64,000 bases of DNA from Nautilus pompilius. Taxonomy: Eukaryota; Mollusca; Cephalopoda; Nautilida; Nautilidae. Shown in pieces: positions 46,299 through 64,000 of this stretch. Both the position numbers and the translations under genes were made by a program. Each line of letters begins with the position of its first letter. The stretch's first letter is position 1. The stretch covers positions 750,001 through 814,000 of the forward strand of contig JACATO010000680.1 of assembly GCA_018389105.1 (NCBI GenBank), written 5' to 3'. The notes under the pieces were generated by a model. That model was not told the origin of the DNA. It saw only the letters and a program-made list of their open reading frames with translations, and did not search any database.

Positions 46299-47600
46299 CT
46301 TCGAAATCAGCAGGTGCTAAACTACAGACTTTTATTTTGTCCACTGTCCCACGGTACTTCATGCGAACCTCTCTCCCTCTCTCTCTATGCATGTGCGTGA
46401 CTGCGTGTGTTCAGCGCTACTTGATGGTGTTTCTTCGTTTTATTCAATAAAATTTCCTCTGTTTAAAAATTTGTCTTTTAATTTAGAATTTTTTTTTGTT
46501 TTCAAATAGCACGATAAAATGTTTTACCTCTAATCATAGGCAGCAGATATTTAAAACTCAGATTGAGGGCACAAACCACATGAGGCATATTTTTAGTTTT
46601 GATTTTTACCAAAAAAAGGAAATATGTTTATTTAAATATTAAAATATATTAGAATTCAAAACAAATGTGTGCTTATTTGGACACTTTATTTATTGACACA
46701 GTATTGATAGGAAAATCTCTCAGTAAGAATTCCTTTATCAGGGCACTTAACAACTCTGTAAAAAGTCTGTAGGGATGCACGCGCCCCCTTCAGCTGCTGC
46801 TCTTTGCCTCTAGTTTTATTTTGATTGGGATAAACAGTGAAATATGAAGCAAAGTTAAATAATTTCCATGAAGAAAGTTTCTAGACACATTCAAACGGAA
46901 CTCGTTCACATACCTTTACGGTAATACTATTTCAGCTGGGTTTCATCTGAAGGCCCTGAGCAGGAACGTATTAAGGTTATAAGAATTATAGATGCACCCT
47001 TTCCTTTTCAAATGAACCACCAGGAAAATTACCCATCAACATAAGAATAGCAGTAAATTAAGATGCAATGAAATAGACGGAAATTTGCTTTTATTATAAG
47101 TTTAAATTTTACAAAATACATCAACTAAGAGGCTGAGTTTTTCTGGCAAACTTTTCAAAAGTTCCATTCAGGCGACAGCTTTGCATAAGAAAATGTGCAG
47201 AGCTGTTTTAACATTTGGAAATACGCATTCAGCGTTTAGGAGCCCTACCCCTAACCATGCTTCGATCTGGACAGCAACATTTCCCAACAATGCCAATTTC
47301 CTTATACATTTTATCAAATCCCCCCTTAACTGCATGATGCATTTTCCATGTTCAGACCTTTCATGGATCCTCCTCCGCTCTTGTTTTTTTTTTCTCTCCA
47401 TTTTTCCAATTGGAAAAAACGGTAGTGAATAAATTTGTGCTGCCAAAACATTTCCAGGGGGCACAGTAGGCGACACCCATACGAACTTTTAGTAAACGAA
47501 GCTTTCGAAAGATACTTTTTTTAAAATCAGAATATATTTTCAAAGGCCTATAGAAATCACAATGATTGCTTTTTTCCCCCACTCCATCTCTAGCAATAAT
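46299..47600. other. 5' flank of the JmjC gene, no other gene seen
   Basis: Contains (TC)n near 46374-46388 and AT-rich unique DNA. The promoter of the minus-strand JmjC gene should lie within the first few hundred bases, but no TATA box was identified with confidence. Confidence 0.45.
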
Positions 47601-47608
47601 GTCGTGAC

Positions 47609-47889
47609 CAGGGGCGGACCGAGCCAGCGGTCAATCGGGCACTGCCCGAGGGCCCATAGCTACAAGGGGCCCACAGCTGCAAGAGATTCCCATATAAATT
47701 CTATCAAATGAATACTCCAATATACTCCAGATGCAGTCTGAGACAACTAATTTAAAAATTTTTTTTTTAAATTGACACCCCCAAACCGCCCTCCCCCTTA
47801 TCTGGCGCTTTGTAGCCTCTGACATCAGCACTAAGGGGCCCAGTGAACAGTTATGCCCGAGGGCCTATAATACTCTCAGTCCGCCCCTG
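47609..47889. mobile_element. hAT-type MITE with perfect 8-bp target duplication
   Basis: The 281-bp element begins caggggcggaccgag and ends ctcagtccgcccctg, an imperfect terminal inverted repeat beginning with the CAGGGGCGGA typical of hAT. It is flanked by gtcgtgac at 47601-47608 and again at 47890-47897, an exact 8-bp duplication as hAT transposases make. It has no coding capacity. The intact duplication suggests fairly recent insertion. Confidence 0.88.
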
Positions 47890-48177
47890 GTCGTGACTAT
47901 GGTTGTTAATTATCCATTCAGCTTGACCATCACTATCCCAGCATTGCCAGATGATCCGAGATGCCCTTTACCACCCACACTCCCATTAGCGCATTGGACA
48001 CGTGGTTGTAGCTTGTGATAAGCCACCTTCTTGGCTACTTCTAGTACTCGCTCACTAATCATCCTTTCTTGTAGTAGTAAAAAATGTATGTGATTTTGGA
48101 TTTCTTCTTAAAATAAGATTCACTTGTCTTGCACGTTTTTTTTTTTTTTTTAAATTGAGCCCCCACTCAGTTTATTT

Positions 48178-48585
48178 TTGTTTCTGCTCATTATGAGGCG
48201 GAAGAAACAAACGTCGTCACTTTATGCAAAGAAGACTTTTCAAAAACCAGTTCTTAAACATGCAGACATGCACGAGACAACTGAACATGACGGTACCCCC
48301 AAAACGGGCTGGCTGGAAAGCGTCTTGCACAGGAGAGTCACATGGCCAAGACAAGTGCAGGTGCAACAGGTCAGGGGGACTAAAAAGGAAATAAATAAGA
48401 ACGTGGGAATAGTAACATTTAAGCACAGCGGTTTGAAGAGCGCATTTGCTCTACTAGGCCCAAATCTTGAAAGTCTATTAGCTGATACACCCCCGAGAAC
48501 TCGTGTGCTCGATTACAGTTATTTGTCTACGTCAGTTTTCTCACAGATTTTATCTTCTGCAATGTGCTGGTTATCAGTCCACTAA
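48178..48585 (+). other. Unrecognised 135-codon open frame
   Basis: This is one of the longer frames outside genes. It has no resemblance to a family I know, no clear splice or promoter context, and lies between two transposons. It is probably chance or transposon-derived. Confidence 0.2.
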
Positions 48586-48808
48586 TTTAAGATCTCATTA
48601 AATTGCGAAAAATTAAAAATTTTGAAAAAAAAAAGAAAGAAGAAGTTACCAATCAGTAAATGACATTATTTAAGTTCGTCCATGCTATTAATTTATGTAA
48701 TTTACATAGTCATTTAAAGATTACGCAATAAGCATGATCATTTAACCCTTTGGGTACCACCAGGCCCAGCCTAGAAGCACTAGTTTGTGTCTGTGAAATG
48801 GCTATATA

Positions 48809-49828
48809 CGAGGTCTGTCCAAAAGGTATCCGACTGGGGGAGGGAGGCTAAGGTGTGCAAGGTGGAGCCGGATGCCTTCGTGCGCATGCGTGGTTTTTGG
48901 CGGGCTCGCTGTCAGGCAGGCAGCGCGTGAGGTGCTGTACTACTTACTCCGTGATGACGGAACGTGTGGAGCAACGATTTTGCATCAAGTTTTGCCAAAA
49001 TCTTGGAGATACCCAAGAGGAAACAATTAGCAAAATTCAACAGGTGACAATGCCAGGGGTGTTACCCAAATAAAAGAATGGTTGGCACAGCGGGTTCAAA
49101 GATGGCCGCACGCCAGCGTTCCGGGAGGTGGGCCGTCAACAGGCCGCAGACGGGGCAGCTGTTATGGAGAAAGTGGGGACCTTGATGATGGAGGATCGTC
49201 GTTTGACGGTGCGGGAAATTGGTGACGGGGTTGGGATCAGAAGAGATTCTGCACGTGCAATTTTAAAGGAGGATTTGGGCTCGCGCAGAGGTTGCGCAGG
49301 CCAGCAGGGATCCTGAGTTCCAGAATACCGTGATAACCGGAGATGAGACGAGGGTGTACGGGTACGAACCGGAAACCAAGGCCATGCTGAGCGTTTTCTT
49401 CGACTACCGAGGCGTTGTGTACCACGAATACGCACCAGAAGGACAGACAGTTACAAAGGAGTCGTCCGTCTTCGTGATGCAGTTCGGCGCAAGAGACCGG
49501 ATCTGTGGGCCTCGCAAAACTGGCAGCTGCATCATGACCTCATTCGCCAGGCTCCCTACTCTCCAGACAGGGCTCCTTCTGACTTCTGGTTGTTCCCAAA
49601 AGTGAAGATGCCACCGAAAGACTCCCTCTTTGAGAGCCGAGAGGACATCATGTGGACTGCGATGGCGGAGCTGAGAGCCATTCCAGACGTGCTTCGAACA
49701 GTGGAAGGATCGCTGGGCTAAGTGTGTGCAGGCACAAGGGGCCAACTTCGAAGAGGATTAACAATTGAACCCCACCAAGTACGTAACCCCCCCCAGCTTA
49801 AGGTCGGATACTTTTTCGACAGACCTCG
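48809..49828 (+). mobile_element. Mariner-like transposon, internally deleted, both ends present
   Basis: The termini cgaggtctgtccaaaaggta and the inverted right end cgaggtctgtcgaaaaagta are near-perfect, with TA on both sides, the Tc1/mariner target. Coding pieces in order are MTERVEQRFCIKFCQNLGDT (48955), a helix-turn-helix block DRRLTVREIGDGVGIRRDSA (49195), ITGDETRVYGYEPETK around the first catalytic Asp (49332), and APYSPDRAPSDFWLFPK. Frameshifts, stops and internal deletions make it inactive. Open frames over 49128-49745 on both strands belong to it. Confidence 0.9.
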
Positions 49829-49830
49829 TA

Positions 49831-52717
49831 TTTATTCAACACTCTCATAATACAAAATACAAGGGGGATTGGAGCTACACGTCAAAGTATTCTCTATAAG
49901 CAACATGACCATTTTGCATACAAAAAACAGCTAAAATTATAGAAAAGTGTACATAACAGAATGGACATATTACATTTTTTTTAATAATTAGAAAAATATC
50001 TGATAAAGGACTGGTTAAGTGGCCTCTCTTTAGTAACAAGAGCCCCTGTAGGTGGTGGCTGGCCCCATAGCTAGACTACTGGATTATCAATGTTGAGGAC
50101 CTGAACCTAATTCTTGGTCAAGGGTCAGGTTTATTTAGTTACACCCCCCCACATGGTTTAGTCTCCCTCTTCACCAGGTGAACAGTTTCCTCCCACATCT
50201 AAAAATGAAGAGTTTTAGTAGTGATTTAACTGCCAAAGTAGGAATTACTGGGCCTGTCTTGGTGTAAGATATGCAATAGTCACTAGTGGCTAACCACAAC
50301 ACTAAATTCCCTCCCAAGGATTGTCTCTCATGTTATCTCCATTGTTGAGACAGGTTAGAGCAGTTCCTGTCAAGCAAAATGTTCCATTCTGTAGTGAAAT
50401 TATAACTAAATGCAATGAAATTTAAAAAAAAAAATTATATACTTTGCTAACAAACAGATGTAGATGATAAGTTCTGAGAGATGGCATAGTTTACGTCAAT
50501 CTAGAATGTATCTTTGCTACTAGAATACCAGAATGTATATTATGGTTTTTGATGATTGCCTGATAAGCGAGTTAGTAAACAAAAGTCTAGTATAGTACCT
50601 TAAATTATTATTTTTGGAAGATATCATTTGCAAAATCAGACTGAGGCAACAGTTGAAAGAACAGGTAAATTAAGAGGTACTTGCCAAGTACCAATTTGGA
50701 ATATCACCATGCAATACCTGAAACCGTGAAGATATTGATGAAAGAACAGTGGGATGAATGCCGCTATTATGATTTTTAAGTAAATTGTCATGATAATTTT
50801 GACTCATCAAGATTAATGTTCCCTTGAATGTGTGCTAATGCTGGCAAAATTTTTCTCTTATGAGAAATAAATAATTCCGAATCTCCAGGACAGTGTTTTC
50901 CCGTTAATCATTTCAGCCAAATCTTGTTCAAAATACTGAAACATTCATTATCTTGTTGAAAATTTAAAACATAAAAAAAAACCTTTTTATTTAAATTAAA
51001 GAGAATGTATCTTTTTAACTTTAGTGACAAACATAAAAGATGAAAACAACAGTCAAAGACCCCTCTCTGTTTTTTTAACAAAGCAACAGAGTCCAAATTG
51101 TTCTCAAAAATGCACTGGCATTTTGAAAGTGGTCTTACACCAGACTATAAACAGAATTATGCCAGCATGAGGACTAGGAAGAAAAAAAAGCAGCTGAACA
51201 ATAATCAAGGGATATGCTATATAATCTTTTGCCATTAACAAAATGTGAGAATTGTTGGTTATGAAAAAATGAAGAGCAAGTTAAATAGATGGAATCATTT
51301 GACAAATTTAAACCAGGCTAAAAAAATTAATGCTGTGATTAGAAACAACCTTGGTTTGTCTTTTTTTTCAATGTATCTAGAAGATATTCTAGCTTCTTGA
51401 GCAATATATAGCAATAATATACTAGAGTGCATTTACTTTCTTTTTTTTTTGTGGCATTCTTCAGAGAAACAAATAACAAAACAAGAGTAACAAACACAAA
51501 TGAACTGTTTAATAGATTGAAGACAATGACTTACAGATGAAGCTTGTAATTCTTCCATCCAACAGAAACAAAATGGTAAAACACGCAGTTAACTAAAAAC
51601 TTAATGGAGTTTAATTTTACATGTTCTGGTGTCTGTCAATGTCAGGATATAATTAACCTATTCCATACTCAACAATAGCAAAAGTTAAAAAAATAACAAA
51701 AACATACACTTCAATTGCTGAAATCTTAGAAAAATGATAGGAATAAAAGATAGTTTTCTTTAAAATTAAGAGCAGATAAATTAGTTTTTCACAGTTCTGG
51801 AAGAATGTGTGTGTAAATATATATAATATCAAAGAAGAAAAGCTAGCCTGTTTTGTTGGTCATTTTAAAATTCATATTTCAACTTATTAAAACAGTTTTG
51901 GTGCCATACAAATAATAGGAAAAAATAACTTGCCAATAAAATTTGAAACTGACCATACAAGAGCTGGATTAAAACAAATAAATATAGTTAATTTTAGTAT
52001 TGCATATGTACATATGCACCACTTTTTGAAATTTCAGCCCACCTACCCACATGTGACAAGGGAGCTCCACTTCATCCTTCTCTCACAAACAATGATCAGG
52101 ATTTGATTACAGTGATTTAAGTTTCTGGGGTACTCAAAATTGTAAACATTAAAAGTAAACTTTTTTTTAACTTTCCATTTCATTAGTTACAAAATATACC
52201 AGTAAATCAAAGTGGGGTATCAGTCAGTACTTCAGTAAGGTTATTTATAAATTGGAACCCCCCCAAAAAATGTTAAGTGTCATCTCTCTTCTATTTTTAC
52301 CAAACCACTATGCTAACAGAAACCAAAAATTAGGTTTGCTTTCTCTAAAATAGAATTTCTGCTTGTGTTTATGGAGGTAAATATATGTAAATTAATAAAC
52401 AGAGAAATTACACACACACTTTGACTGAGAACATGATTATATCTGGTACACCTACAGACTTTCTACTTTTGTGTTAATAAGAAGACAACAACCCCTGCCC
52501 CAGGCTGGTGGAAGTTTCTGGTACAAAGCAAAATCTACCAGACTTTCATGCTGAGGAGAGTGGGTGAGTGAAAATGAGACAAAGCTTGAGGATGAAATAC
52601 AATTATCTCTTAAGATTTATCAGTAAATGATCTGTACACGATTCATAATATCCTGCCTAAAATTCTTATTGACAGACAACAACAGTCACTAAGTATCCAA
52701 GATTTTTTTTGATCCTT
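49831..52717. other. Intergenic or distal 3' region of ZNF143; one SINE
   Basis: Besides the SINE at 50050-50400 I see only AT-rich sequence, with no gene. Confidence 0.5.
50050..50400 (+). repeat. tRNA-derived SINE copy
   Basis: The head is gctggccccatagctagact followed by tgttgaggacctgaaccta. The body carries cctcccacatctaaaaatga, agagttttagtagtgattta and actgccaaagtagg, closely matching the 8426 copy. Confidence 0.7.
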
Positions 52718-52723
52718 TTTATT
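52718..52723 (-). terminator. Candidate poly(A) signal of ZNF143
   Basis: The minus strand reads AATAAA about 360 bases after the ZNF143 stop. Other chance copies lie further on, so this is only a candidate. Confidence 0.3.
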
Positions 52724-53080
52724 ATTTACATAATTTAGAAAAATAAAAATAAAGGTTACTCAATCTTTATCTTGGACAGTTCCCCATTTCACTAACTATG
52801 GTAGGTACCCTCTCTCCATCTTCATTTTGCATAGCAGACCATTCTCTTTTGAGTAACAACTTTGATGTAACTCTTAGAAAAAACTTTTCTAAATTATCAA
52901 ATACTGGAGCATTAATTCCACACCAGTTTACAGTAAGCACTGGCTCATATGGATCATAAGGAAAAACAAATAGAAACGTCACAACAAATATACAGTCTGA
53001 TGACCCCATATGTATGACCAGATTGTTTTGTATGACGACGATCTTTTGTACACAGTTTCTCACTATAGTGGCCCTGCTGA

Positions 53081-63992
<10,912 letters not shown>

Positions 63993-64000
63993 CTGCAAGA

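Noticed and set aside
48885..48898. NRF-1-like palindrome gtgcgcatgcgtgg as a promoter element
   Set aside because: It lies in the 5' untranslated part of the mariner element; a single motif there is not evidence of a host promoter.

Overview
The window is nuclear DNA from an animal. Coding exons are short and flanked by GT/AG introns, introns are AT-rich, and many decayed transposons are present. The proteins resemble invertebrate and vertebrate orthologues, and the repeats (tRNA-headed SINEs, Tc1/mariner, pogo/Tigger, hAT and CR1-like LINE relics) fit a lophotrochozoan. My best guess is a gastropod mollusc, but the sequence does not fix the species.

Layout. (1) About 2.9-22.8 kb, plus strand: the last 15 coding exons of a voltage-gated L-type (Cav1) calcium-channel alpha-1 subunit. 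They run from the repeat IV voltage sensor to a C-terminal PDZ ligand, 811 residues in all. (2) About 22.8-35.2 kb: no recognisable gene; probably a long 3' UTR plus intergenic DNA, with a Tc1 relic and a LINE scrap. (3) About 35.3-37.2 kb: a CpG- and GC-box-rich block ending in a good splice donor, probably a promoter with a non-coding first exon of an unidentified gene. (4) About 37.3-43.3 kb: repeats only. (5) 43.4-46.3 kb, minus strand: a complete three-exon gene for a secreted or ER-lumen JmjC (2-oxoglutarate oxygenase) protein with a thioredoxin-like N-terminal region. (6) 46.3-53 kb: intergenic DNA with a hAT MITE that has perfect target duplications and a degenerate mariner with both ends. 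(7) 53.1 kb to the right edge, minus strand: the ZNF143/ZNF76 (Staf) transcription factor. All seven zinc fingers and the C-terminus are present; the N-terminal exons lie beyond the window. Its introns hold two Tigger-like elements, a mariner relic and a LINE tail.

The three genes have no obvious shared pathway. Cav1 mediates Ca2+ entry at the plasma membrane, the JmjC protein should act in the secretory pathway, and ZNF143 activates snRNA-type and mRNA promoters in the nucleus. The least-described item is the thioredoxin-like/JmjC protein. Other points of interest are the orphan CpG-island promoter and a SINE family with a shared 3' body. All exon borders were read by eye from splice consensus, phase and protein similarity.
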